A stretch of DNA of 64,000 bases, taken from NCBI RefSeq assembly GCF_900105535.1, contig NZ_LT629779.1, positions 3,720,001 to 3,784,000 of the forward strand, read 5' to 3'. Of this stretch, positions 1 to 7,340 are shown one piece after another (the first letter of the stretch is position 1; each line of letters begins with the position of its first letter). Both the position numbers and the translations under genes were made by a program. Origin of the DNA: Pseudarthrobacter equi. GTDB lineage: Bacteria > Actinomycetota > Actinomycetes > Actinomycetales > Micrococcaceae. The notes below the pieces were generated by a model. It did no database searches. It saw only the letters and a list, made by a program, of their open reading frames with translations, and had not been told where the DNA came from.

Positions 1-782
1 TGCGGGAGTGGCTGTGGGACCAGAACGGCTGAATAGTCCACCGGTGTTTTCCGGCCGCTGTGCACCTGCGGATGGACCGGGCCCTGGACTTCGTCGATGA
101 GTTTCACGAGTTCCTCGGAAGGCGCCACGCCCATTTCCTGCCACAGGGTCACCGCATACTTTTCATACGCCAACAGGCCTGAGGCGGAATTTCCCATCCG
201 TATTTCGGCGATGACCAAAGCCCGCACTGCGCTCTCATAAAGCGGTTCAATATCCAGTGCGGCCACCGCGGCTTCCGCAGCGCCTTCACAGTCACCTGCC
301 GTCAGCAGCGAGCGGGACAGCGTGGTCAGGGCCCAGAGCCGGGACTGGCGCAACCGGCCTTCCTCAAAGACCACCCAGTCCTCGTACCACCCTGGCAGCA
401 GCTCGGCCCCGCGCAAGTCCAGGAGCGCCCGGGCGGCCTGCCCGAAGCCGGCGGAGCCGTCCTGGAGCAGGGCACGGACCCGATGCAGGTCAACCTGCAC
501 CGCAGGGTCCAGGGCGAGCATCGGCCCGTTCTTCGCCAGCAGCCCCGGCACCTGGCGCGTCACCAGATGAGTGCTGACCCTCAGGCTTTCCAGCGCCCTC
601 GGCTCAGGGCAGTTTGGCCACAACAAACCGGCCAGATAGATCCGCAGGCTGGGCCCGTGGACGGCAAGCACGGCGATGAGACGCTGCTGCCTGGCGGCAA
701 CGCGGACAATTTCTCCGTCACGGCGCAGTTGCCAATACCGGAGCAAATTCAATTCCAAATGTCCACAGACGCCATTGCCCAC
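1..782 (-). CDS. SARP-type transcriptional regulator with BTAD domain, 3' end cut by the window edge
   Basis: Reading the minus strand gives about 260 uninterrupted codons that run off the left edge, so the C-terminus is missing. The first ~90 residues resemble the winged-helix DNA-binding part of SARP/AfsR-type activators (LNLLRYWQLRRDG, then RQQRLIAVLAVHG). Residues from ~125 resemble the bacterial transcriptional activator domain: ELLPGWYEDWVVFEEGRLRQ, then TPR-like helices ending in YEKYAVTLWQEMGVAPSEEL. The start is placed at a GTG (780-782) because a GAGGTG ribosome-binding site lies 4 bases upstream; TTG at 794 is an alternative. Members usually activate nearby biosynthetic genes, and the target here is not visible. 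The family is fairly sure; the start is not. Confidence 0.75.
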   Translation of the reverse strand, partial: MGNGVCGHLELNLLRYWQLRRDGEIVRVAARQQRLIAVLAVHGPSLRIYLAGLLWPNCPEPRALESLRVSTHLVTRQVPGLLAKNGPMLALDPAVQVDLHRVRALLQDGSAGFGQAARALLDLRGAELLPGWYEDWVVFEEGRLRQSRLWALTTLSRSLLTAGDCEGAAEAAVAALDIEPLYESAVRALVIAEIRMGNSASGLLAYEKYAVTLWQEMGVAPSEELVKLIDEVQGPVHPQVHSGRKTPVDYSAVLVPQPLP

Positions 783-932
783 GGGACACCTCAACCCGTT
801 TGAATTACCTGAAACACGTAGGAACGAGCATCCCCAGCTTGAAATGGAAAGTCAATGAACGTTAGCCCCTAATCAGGTTGGGAGGGCTGTCTCTCATACA
901 CCCATCCCCACCACAGGAACAGGGCACAGGAG

Positions 933-951
933 TTCTTAAGCCTTTCTTAAG
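933..951. promoter_or_regulatory. Direct repeat of TTCTTAAG with 11-bp period, possible response-regulator site
   Basis: TTCTTAAG occurs at 933-940 and again at 944-951, exactly one helical turn apart. It lies in the divergent gap before the operon that encodes an OmpR-family response regulator. Tandem direct repeats with about 11-bp phasing are the usual target of that family. The link to this regulator is an inference from position. Confidence 0.35.
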
Positions 952-955
952 GACG

Positions 956-1007
956 CCTTGGGAGGGTTGAATGTGGGCCGGACAGCGGCCACATCCCCTC
1001 CCCAAGG
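956..1007 (+). promoter_or_regulatory. Leader hairpin covering the ribosome-binding region of the PAP2 gene
   Basis: CCTTGGGAGGG (956-966) pairs with CCCTCCCCAAGG (996-1007) with one bulged base. Inside it, ATGTGG (971-976) pairs with CCACAT (989-994). The 3' arm contains part of the AAGGAAG ribosome-binding site (1004-1010) of the gene starting at 1014, so folding would hide it. Candidate translational control element; no ligand or trigger can be named. Confidence 0.4.
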
Positions 1008-1013
1008 AAGCCG

Positions 1014-1775
1014 ATGCACCAGCCAACAGACAACTCACGCGGTCAACAGCACCCCGCCCCCACGGCTTCCCCGGCCGTCGGCACCCGGTTCCGGGCACTC
1101 CCCCAGCCCCGGCACTGGCTGCCGGTGGGAGCGCTGCTGTGCGCCGCCGTCGTGACGATTGGCCTGGCCGTGCAGCTGCTGCCCGGCGATACGGCCGCGG
1201 AACTGGGTTTTGACCAGACCCTCAGCCTGCACCACGCCGCCGCGCTGACTGCCGTGGCCATGGGGATCAACCTGCTGTTCGGCCCGGTGGCGGGGCTGCT
1301 GCTCATCGCCGCGGCCGCGCTGGCCATCTGGGTGTTCCGGCGCGACCTGGTTGGCGCCGTGGCGTTCGGCCTCACGGCATGCTCGGGCTGGGTGGCCAGC
1401 GAGGCCTTCAAGCTGATCTTCGCCCGGCAGCGGCCCAACCCGGCCCTGCTTTTCGATCCCCTTGCCCCGGAGACCGGCTCCAACAGCTTCCCCAGCGGCC
1501 ACACCTGCTTCGCCGTGGCCCTGGCGTTCGCGCTGTACTTCCTCTTCCGCGGCACCCGCTGGGCAAAGCCTGTGGCCGTGGCCGGCGCGGTGATGGCCGT
1601 GGTGGTGGCCTGGTCCCGGCTCTACATCGGCGTGCATTACCCCACGGATGTGGCGGCGTCCTTCCTGGCCGCGAGCGCCGCAGCGGTCCTGCTCGCCGGG
1701 CTTTGGAACCGTTTCGCCCCGCGGCTCCTGGAGCGCCTGCCCGCCGCCACCATGCGCCCCTCGGGCCGGATCTAA
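1014..1775 (+). CDS. PAP2-family membrane phosphatase
   Basis: Predicted polytopic membrane phosphatase of 253 residues. The three PAP2 signatures are present: K133-x6-RP (KLIFARQRP), PSGH at 160-163, and SR-x5-H at 201-208 (SRLYIGVHYP). Catalysis should use the PSGH histidine and H208 to remove phosphate from a lipid phosphate or diphosphate at the outer membrane face. Its partner genes (DedA protein, two-component system) suggest undecaprenyl diphosphate or a similar carrier lipid, which is an inference. The ATG follows AAGGAAG by 3 bases. It is the first gene of a four-gene operon: the next start lies 10 bases after its stop. Confidence 0.9.
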   Translation: MHQPTDNSRGQQHPAPTASPAVGTRFRALPQPRHWLPVGALLCAAVVTIGLAVQLLPGDTAAELGFDQTLSLHHAAALTAVAMGINLLFGPVAGLLLIAAAALAIWVFRRDLVGAVAFGLTACSGWVASEAFKLIFARQRPNPALLFDPLAPETGSNSFPSGHTCFAVALAFALYFLFRGTRWAKPVAVAGAVMAVVVAWSRLYIGVHYPTDVAASFLAASAAAVLLAGLWNRFAPRLLERLPAATMRPSGRI

Positions 1776-1785
1776 GGGACCAGAC

Positions 1786-2496
1786 ATGCACAACATTCTT
1801 GTTTCAGGCGTGGTTCACGCCGCCGGTTCACCGTCCCTGCTGGACCCGGCAAGCCTCCTGGAAGGCCTGGGGCCGGCGGCCCTGGGCGTGATCGCGGCAA
1901 TGGTGTTCATCGAATCCGGGGTCCTGTTCCCGTTCCTGCCCGGCGACTCGCTGCTCTTCACGGCCGGGCTCTTGCACCAGCAGCTCCAGCTGGCACTGCC
2001 CGTGCTGATCGGCGTGATCACCGCGGCCGCCATCGCCGGCGACCAGGTGGGCTACATCATCGGGCGGAAATTCGGCCGCCGCTGGTTCAAGGACGATGCC
2101 CGCATCCTCAAGACGGCGCACCTGACCGCCACCGAAGACTTCTTCCGCCGCCATGGAGGCGCCGCCGTCGTCCTCGCCCGTTTTGTGCCCATGGTGCGCA
2201 CCTTCGCGCCGCTCACCGCAGGGGCCGCCCGCTACGAATACCGTTCCTTCGCGCTGTGGAACATTGTGGGCGCGGCAGTCTGGGCGACGTCCGTGACGCT
2301 CCTGGGCACGTGGCTGGGGCACTACGAGATCGTGGCGAAGAACATCGATGTCATTGCCGTGGTGATGGTGCTGGTCTCCGTGGTGCCGTGGGTGGTGGAG
2401 TTCCTGAAGCGCCGCCGCAAGGCTGCCGCCGCTGACGGCGCCGCTCCTGACACCGCCGCCGTTGACCCCACCGCCGGGCCGGCTGCGAAAGAATAG
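1786..2496 (+). CDS. DedA-family membrane protein
   Basis: 236 residues with several hydrophobic segments. The DedA signature is clear: an early acidic residue (E43 in FIESGVLFPF), then PGDS at 52-55, and later the R-F-V-P-x-x-R-T motif (RFVPMVRTFAPLTAG), whose charged residues are important in the family. DedA proteins support membrane potential and drug tolerance, and some (UptA/PopT groups) flip lipid carriers; UptA-type members recycle undecaprenyl phosphate. Sitting directly behind a PAP2 phosphatase, it could return the dephosphorylated carrier to the inner face. The ATG at 1786 gives the usual length; an in-frame start at 1648 would overlap the PAP2 gene. The C-terminal tail is rich in Ala, Lys and Arg. 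Confidence 0.87.
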   Translation: MHNILVSGVVHAAGSPSLLDPASLLEGLGPAALGVIAAMVFIESGVLFPFLPGDSLLFTAGLLHQQLQLALPVLIGVITAAAIAGDQVGYIIGRKFGRRWFKDDARILKTAHLTATEDFFRRHGGAAVVLARFVPMVRTFAPLTAGAARYEYRSFALWNIVGAAVWATSVTLLGTWLGHYEIVAKNIDVIAVVMVLVSVVPWVVEFLKRRRKAAAADGAAPDTAAVDPTAGPAAKE

Positions 2497-2500
2497 GCGC

Positions 2501-3172
2501 ATGACAACCGCGGAACGGCTGGCCCTGCTGCTCGTTGAGGACGATCCTGTGCTGGGCCCGCTGATCGCCGAGCTGCTGGAGCCGGACTATGCCGTCCGGC
2601 TGGCCGCCAACGGGCAGGAGGGCCTGCACCTGGGCCTGACCCAGCCGTGGGACGTGATGGTGATTGACCGCGGCCTGCCCGTGATGGACGGCGTCAGCGT
2701 GATCGCGGCCCTGCGGTCCAAGGGCGTGGCCGCACCGATCCTCATCCTCACCGCACTGGGCGACACGGACCAGAAAGTAGCGGGCCTGGACGCCGGCGCC
2801 AACGACTACATGACCAAGCCGTTCGACGCCGGCGAGCTGGCCGCGCGGCTGCGCGCCCTGACGCGGACGTACAGTACGCCCGGCGGGACGGTGGGCATCG
2901 GCACCTGGGAGCTGGACCCGGCGTCGCGCGCTGTCCGGTCGGTGTACGGCGACACGGTGTCGCTCACCGCGAAGGAGGCAGAAGTTCTGGCGGCCCTCGC
3001 GGCCGAACCCGGCCGCGTGTTTACCCGCGACGAACTGCTGGCGGACCACTTCCACCCCACCGACCAGCCCGGGGTGATCGACACCTACGTCCACCATCTG
3101 CGGCGGAAGATTTCCCGGACGGTGGTCCGCACCGTGCACGGCGTGGGCTACCAGATCGGTGACCCCTCATGA
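2501..3172 (+). CDS. OmpR-family response regulator
   Basis: 223 residues. The N-terminal receiver has the acidic pair D14/D15, phosphoacceptor D56 (VMVIDRGLPVMDG), switch Thr84 and Lys106 (TKPFD). The C-terminal part (about 125-220) is a winged helix of the OmpR type ending in VRTVHGVGYQIG. It begins 4 bases after the DedA stop and overlaps the kinase gene by 4 bases (ATGA), so it forms an operon with both. The upstream ATG at 2462 lies inside dedA and was not used. It probably controls envelope genes, including its own operon. Confidence 0.93.
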   Translation: MTTAERLALLLVEDDPVLGPLIAELLEPDYAVRLAANGQEGLHLGLTQPWDVMVIDRGLPVMDGVSVIAALRSKGVAAPILILTALGDTDQKVAGLDAGANDYMTKPFDAGELAARLRALTRTYSTPGGTVGIGTWELDPASRAVRSVYGDTVSLTAKEAEVLAALAAEPGRVFTRDELLADHFHPTDQPGVIDTYVHHLRRKISRTVVRTVHGVGYQIGDPS

Positions 3173-4155
3173 CGCCGGCTCCCGCATCCGGCGACGCCGA
3201 GACGCTCCGGCGGGCCTCGCTGAAGGTGGCCCTGCGGATCACTGCGGCGTGCGCGGTGCTGGTGCTCTGCCTCCTTGCCGCTGCCACCGCCTTCCTGATG
3301 TACAAGCTCGCCAACCCTGTACTGCCGGGGTCCACGGCGCCCGGGAAGACCTACACGTACCTCGATTCGAAGGACCTGATCGAGGGCATGATTCTTGCCG
3401 GGCTGGCAGGCGTTGTGCTGGCCGGCGTGGTGGGGTGGCTCAGCGCCCGCAGCGCCATCCGCCCCCTGGGTGAAGCGCTGGCCCGCCAACGGCAGTTCGT
3501 ACAGGACGCCAGCCACGAACTGCGCACGCCCCTCACCATCCTGGACACCCGCATCCAGCTGGCCCAGCGCAAGGCTGACCCCGGCTCCGAAACCGGGCAG
3601 GCGCTGGCGCGGATCAGGGAGGATGCGGGCACCATGACCGGGATTGTGAACGAACTCCTCCTGGCAGCCACCGGCGGCGCTGCGGATGCTGCCGATCCGG
3701 TGGATGTGGCCTCCGTGGGCCGCTCTGTGACGGCCGACCTGCAGGACCTGGCGGCGCAGCAGGGGGTCCGGCTGGTGTTCACGTCCAGCGGGGCGCCTTC
3801 CGCACGGATCGACTCCGGTTCCCTGCGCCGCGCAGTGCTGGCCCTGGCGGACAACGCGCTCACGCACACGCCCGACGGCGGGACCATCACCATTAGCGCC
3901 TCGGTGGAGGGTTCGTTTGCGGTGCTCCAGGTGGCGGACACCGGAGCGGGGATCACCGGCGTTGACCCGGACCGGATTTTCGACCGCTTTGTCCGTGCAC
4001 CCGGGCCCGGCAACGCCCCCGGCAAGCGGAGCTTCGGGATCGGCCTGGCCCTGGTCCGCGAGATCGCTTCCGGGGCAGGGGGCACCGTGAAAGTGGCCCG
4101 CACCGGGCCGGACGGGACCACCATGCGGCTCGCCCTGCCGGTGGCCCGGGACTGA
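3169..4155 (+). CDS. Two-component sensor histidine kinase
   Basis: 328 residues. Two transmembrane segments (about 24-45 and 72-92) frame a short extracytoplasmic loop of only ~25 residues. Then come a dimerisation/phosphoacceptor helix with H116 in DASHELRTPLTIL and an ATPase domain with N-box (DNALTHTPDGG), G1 (DTGAGI), F-box (FDRFVRAP) and G2 (GIGLAL). The loop is too small for a classic ligand-binding sensor, so it may sense the membrane itself or a partner such as the PAP2/DedA products. That is an inference. It overlaps the regulator gene by ATGA and ends the operon. Confidence 0.92.
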   Translation: MTPAPASGDAETLRRASLKVALRITAACAVLVLCLLAAATAFLMYKLANPVLPGSTAPGKTYTYLDSKDLIEGMILAGLAGVVLAGVVGWLSARSAIRPLGEALARQRQFVQDASHELRTPLTILDTRIQLAQRKADPGSETGQALARIREDAGTMTGIVNELLLAATGGAADAADPVDVASVGRSVTADLQDLAAQQGVRLVFTSSGAPSARIDSGSLRRAVLALADNALTHTPDGGTITISASVEGSFAVLQVADTGAGITGVDPDRIFDRFVRAPGPGNAPGKRSFGIGLALVREIASGAGGTVKVARTGPDGTTMRLALPVARD

Positions 4156-4179
4156 GGGTCCGGTCCCGACGCTGATCTC

Positions 4180-4251
4180 CGATTTCGACCCGCATCCTCG
4201 ATTTCGCCAGGGGTATGCGGGCTGCGCTCACGGGTATGCGCGTCGAAATCG
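4180..4251. terminator. Inverted repeat between convergent genes, possible terminator
   Basis: CGATTTCGACCCGCATCC (from 4180) is nearly the reverse complement of GGGTATGCGCGTCGAAATCG (ending 4251). A second CGATTTCG lies at 4199 and a second GGGTATGCG at 4211. The element fills the gap between the convergent sensor-kinase and YciI genes. There is no T-tract, so it may equally be a repeat element. Confidence 0.4.
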
Positions 4252-4275
4252 AAGAAGCGCAGCGCGGCCCGGCTG

Positions 4276-4620
4276 TCAGCTGGCGGGATCGTACATGAAC
4301 TCGCGGAGCTCCTGGGCGCAGCGGCAGGCAGCCGCAATCTTTGCCGCCCACTGCTCGGCCTCCGCCCGGGTGGGCACCTCCAGCACGGTAAACCCGCCGG
4401 TGATGTCCGAGCCCGGGTAGATGTCCGTGCCAGCGGAGCCGTCGGCCTGCACCAGCACGGGAGCGATATCCTCCGCGATGCCGCCGCCGAAGACGTACAC
4501 GCCGGCAGCCTTGGCCTCCTCAATCACAGCATGCGACTCGGCCACCACGATGGGGAACTCCTCTTCGGTGAGGTTCATGGCTTGGCCCTTGCCCGGAAAA
4601 GAAATCAGGTACTTGGTCAT
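4276..4620 (-). CDS. YciI-family (YCII-related) protein
   Basis: 114 residues with the dimeric alpha/beta barrel pattern of YCII-related/DGPF proteins: MTKYLISFPG at the N-terminus, FGGGIAEDIAPV in the middle and DITGGFTVLEVPTRAEAEQW. In actinobacteria these proteins often occur beside ECF sigma factors, but none is adjacent here. Biochemical activity of the family is poorly defined. It is a single gene, convergent with the sensor kinase. Confidence 0.82.
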   Translation of the reverse strand: MTKYLISFPGKGQAMNLTEEEFPIVVAESHAVIEEAKAAGVYVFGGGIAEDIAPVLVQADGSAGTDIYPGSDITGGFTVLEVPTRAEAEQWAAKIAAACRCAQELREFMYDPAS

Positions 4621-4741
4621 GGGTTAGATGGTGCCACGCAGCCCTTCACCCGGGAAGGCCCCGATTATGGCTCCGCACGGAGGCAGCCGCGGGTGGCTGC
4701 CGAGGCGTCGCTCCGGGTGTTACGGACACGGACGACGGCGG

Positions 4742-5500
4742 TCAGTCACCTGGTGCGAGCGCGTCCGCCCAGGCTTTTTGGTTCCGTTCGACATACTGTG
4801 CCGCCGCCTGCCAGTGGGCGCCGTGCCCGTTGACGAACATGTCCGCCCAGGGCTGGAAGCCGGACTGGTGGGATGACTCCAGGAGCCGGTGCATGGCCGC
4901 CGTCCGCCGAGCCATCGCAGCGGGAAGCGCCGCCCGCAAGGAGGCATCGGCGTCGTACCCGTCCACCAAGGCACGAAGCCGGAGCGCCGCGTCCTGCACC
5001 GGCTCGCCTTCCACCAGGAGCCCGAATGACTGCGCCGAATACGCCAGGTCCCACAGCCGGGTACTCGGGCCGGCGCCGTCCCAGTCGATGAATACCCATC
5101 GCTCGCCCATGATGAGGTTCCAGGGCGCGAGGTCGTTGTGGCACATCAGGTCCGGCTTCTCGGCGGGCAGCAGCATCTCCCAGGAATCCGGGGTGGGGAT
5201 GGCAAAGGCTTCGCTGGCGTCATGGATTTTCCGGATCATGCCGCCCACCCGGACCAGGTCCTCCCTGCCCAGCGGCAGCAGGTCCATGGCTTGCTGTCCG
5301 TTGATGAACTCGACCACGGCCCGGCCCATCCCGTCGCGGCCCAGCGGCCGGGGAACGTCCACCCCGGCGGACCGCAGCGTGGCCAGGTAGCCCTGCACTG
5401 CGGACGAGGTACCCAGCCAGGGTTTCCGGACGGTGTCTCCCACCCGGACGACGCCTGTGGATGCGTTCCCGCCGGTCAGCTCCTGCTCATCAGCGCTCAC
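4742..5500 (-). CDS. APH-family phosphotransferase (aminoglycoside/choline kinase-like)
   Basis: 252 residues from a GTG start. The kinase-like fold of the APH family shows in the catalytic loop HNDLAPWNL (H121, D123, N128) and the metal-binding FIDWDGAG (D139/D141). The N-terminal nucleotide-binding lobe is short, with VRKPWLG carrying a probable ATP-binding lysine. It would transfer phosphate from ATP to a small hydroxylated molecule. The substrate cannot be told, and antibiotic resistance should not be assumed, because most genomic members act on other compounds. It stands alone, with no partner gene. Confidence 0.85.
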   Translation of the reverse strand: MSADEQELTGGNASTGVVRVGDTVRKPWLGTSSAVQGYLATLRSAGVDVPRPLGRDGMGRAVVEFINGQQAMDLLPLGREDLVRVGGMIRKIHDASEAFAIPTPDSWEMLLPAEKPDLMCHNDLAPWNLIMGERWVFIDWDGAGPSTRLWDLAYSAQSFGLLVEGEPVQDAALRLRALVDGYDADASLRAALPAAMARRTAAMHRLLESSHQSGFQPWADMFVNGHGAHWQAAAQYVERNQKAWADALAPGD

Positions 5501-5564
5501 CCGGCCACCCTACCCGGGGTGCGGTCGTCCGGAGCGTGCCGGCCGCCGTCGTGCACTCCCGCAG

Positions 5565-5981
5565 TCAGCGGCCGGCGAAGAACTCCGCTGACAGCTTCTT
5601 CGGCGCCCGGGTGGCCCAGGCTTCCACCAGGATCTCGGCCAGCTCGTCCCGGGGGATCTCACCCAGCCGGGATTCCTGCACCAGGACGGCGTTGTACCCG
5701 TCAAAGTGGGGGATGGTGAAGAACGGAACGGACGGGTCCTCCACCAGGGCTTCCTTGGCGGCGTCGTCCGGGACCATGATCACCAGCAGGTCCTGGTACT
5801 GCTCCCCCGTTGCCGGGTCCACCGCCGTCTTGTGCGGGGCCCGGTACAGCACGAAGCCCCGCCCTTTCGGCCCGCGCGGCACTTTGTAGGTTGGCCGGTC
5901 GCCCCAGGAAATCCCGAGCTCCACCTCGGGCAGGCCGCTGCAGATGGCATCGATGTCTTCGGGTACGGCCATGCGTTCCAT
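5565..5981 (-). CDS. MmcQ/YjbR family protein
   Basis: 138 residues when started at the ATG at 5981 (a second ATG, three codons on, is possible). The YjbR fold is indicated by DIDAICSGLPEVELGISWGDRPTY near the N-terminus (seen as SWGDRPTYKV) and FFTIPHFDGYNAVLVQ followed by a helical LAEILVEAWATRAPKKL. The family is double-wing, DNA-binding-like, with no settled function. The frame is open further upstream, to 6113, but that part reads under the next gene's leader and has no good ribosome-binding site. Confidence 0.8.
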   Translation of the reverse strand: MERMAVPEDIDAICSGLPEVELGISWGDRPTYKVPRGPKGRGFVLYRAPHKTAVDPATGEQYQDLLVIMVPDDAAKEALVEDPSVPFFTIPHFDGYNAVLVQESRLGEIPRDELAEILVEAWATRAPKKLSAEFFAGR

Positions 5982-6081
5982 GGCCACAAGGTAGCCCCGC
6001 TCCACGGAAAGCGGCAATACCCGCAGCCGCCGAATCCGGGTCCTGTAGGCTCGGGGAACCAACGCCTGAGGGGGCAGACGC

Positions 6082-6339
6082 ATGGAACACGAACGCTTGA
6101 GGGACCACACCAAACCACCGGCTCACGCGAAGTCCCGGGACGAACAGGTCAACATCAGGTTCTCGGCCTGGGCTTCCAGCGTCGTGGCCCTGCTGGTCAT
6201 GGCGCCGTCAATTTACCGCCTTGCCACAGGTGCTTTCGCCGGGTGGGACCTGGCGTTCATCGCTGTGGGCATCGGGCTGATTACCTTCCATATGGTCCGT
6301 CTGGTCCGGCTCCGCAACGAACAGGGACACGCACAGTGA
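6082..6339 (+). CDS. Small two-helix membrane protein
   Basis: 85 residues: a charged N-terminus of ~25 residues, then two hydrophobic stretches (ASSVVALLVMAPSIY and LAFIAVGIGLITFHMVRLV) and a short basic tail. The ATG follows GAGGGGG by about 8 bases. I recognise no family. Its stop overlaps a GTG that probably starts the next gene (GTGA), so the two look co-translated. Confidence 0.72.
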   Translation: MEHERLRDHTKPPAHAKSRDEQVNIRFSAWASSVVALLVMAPSIYRLATGAFAGWDLAFIAVGIGLITFHMVRLVRLRNEQGHAQ

Positions 6340-6827
6340 GGGCGCCACGGCCAGCAGGCAAGACCCTGAACATGCCGGTCCTCATCATTCTCGCGATCGT
6401 CGCTGCGCTGGCTTTGGGGGTGCTGCTGAACTCACTTTCTGGCCCTCCGCGCCTGGCGGTGCTGGACCGTCCGGCCACGGAAGCTGACACCCTCCCGCCG
6501 GGCGTGACTGCCGTGCCCGAGGGCGAGCACACGCTACGGCTCGTGGCGGACGTCGACGACATCCGCTACTTCGTCAGCCAGAACACAGAGGGCACCACAT
6601 CCTGCCTGACGGTGTTCCCGGACAACCACCCCCGGCAATGGGTCGCCGGCTGCGGCACCGGGTCCAAGAGCGACCAGGAAATCGTGCGGACGGGGTCCAC
6701 CGGCATCGTCACCGCTGTCCTGGTTCCGGACGGCTACAACACCGCCGAGCTCGAGCAGGGCGGGTTCAAGAAGATCCACGAGAACGTCTACGCCGCCGCC
6801 ACTCCGCGCGTTCCGGGTTCCTTCTAG
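6336..6827 (+). CDS. Membrane-anchored protein of unknown function, paralogue of the lipoprotein at 28919
   Basis: 163 residues from GTG 6336, which overlaps the previous stop and has AGGGA 8 bases upstream; ATG at 6372 is the alternative. One N-terminal transmembrane segment (MPVLIILAIVAALALGVLL) is followed by an exported domain with two cysteines (TSCLTVF and VAGCGTG). The C-terminal half ends in GGFKKIHENVY. That ending and the spacing of the two cysteines match the lipoprotein at 28919-29359 (EGLRRIHQNVY), so the pair forms a small extracytoplasmic family. A disulphide between the two cysteines is plausible. No known domain recognised. Confidence 0.7.
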   Translation: MRAPRPAGKTLNMPVLIILAIVAALALGVLLNSLSGPPRLAVLDRPATEADTLPPGVTAVPEGEHTLRLVADVDDIRYFVSQNTEGTTSCLTVFPDNHPRQWVAGCGTGSKSDQEIVRTGSTGIVTAVLVPDGYNTAELEQGGFKKIHENVYAAATPRVPGSF

Positions 6828-6863
6828 GAAGCACGACGGCGGGACGGGGCTTGGGGAGGTCCG

Positions 6864-7253
6864 TTACCGCCGGTAGCTGCCCGGGTCCGTGTAGGCCGCC
6901 CAATATTGCGCCTTGCTCACGGCCTCGTCCCCGAGGTACCAGCTGACGACGAAGGGCACCAAGGCCAGCACCGCCACCAGTCCGCCGGCAATGATGCGAA
7001 CCGGCCGGCGGGGCAGGGCGAACATCGAAGCAGCCGCGGTTGCCATCGAAGCAGCGGGTACGGCAACTCCAATAGCCATGATCCACTGGCGCTGCGGGAT
7101 TTCAGCCTTCCAATACTCCGGCGGATAGTCGTCCGGGTCCCAGTCGAAACCCGACCCGAACACCATGAACGTCGACAGCACTGACAGGAACAGCAACGTG
7201 ACGGCAAAGACCATCAAGACGCCGCCATCCAACCGTTTCCCCATGCCAACCAT
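6864..7253 (-). CDS. Small integral membrane protein, unknown function
   Basis: 129 residues (ATG 7253; ATG 7244 is equally possible). Three hydrophobic segments are visible: VLMVFAVTLLFLSVLSTFMVF, IMAIGVAVPAASMATAAASMF and IIAGGLVAVLALVPFVVSWY. Between the first two lies an acidic, tryptophan-containing loop (DWDPDDYPPEYW). I recognise no family. It is transcribed towards the gene at 6336-6827 from the other strand, so the two converge. Confidence 0.65.
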   Translation of the reverse strand: MVGMGKRLDGGVLMVFAVTLLFLSVLSTFMVFGSGFDWDPDDYPPEYWKAEIPQRQWIMAIGVAVPAASMATAAASMFALPRRPVRIIAGGLVAVLALVPFVVSWYLGDEAVSKAQYWAAYTDPGSYRR

Positions 7254-7340
7254 CCAACCACGGCACTGGCCACGCCCCTGACCCGCACCTGACCGGGCGT
7301 GACGGCGAAACTGGCCTCCCGCCGTCGTCCGCGGTTACCG

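Noticed and set aside
257-858. Several plus-strand open frames at the left end
   Set aside because: They are shadows of the minus-strand SARP gene, whose translation shows the family's conserved segments.
5706-6827. 373-codon plus-strand frame covering two small genes
   Set aside because: Its first two-thirds lie opposite the MmcQ/YjbR gene and in another frame from the two-helix protein; only the C-terminal part from 6336 looks like protein.
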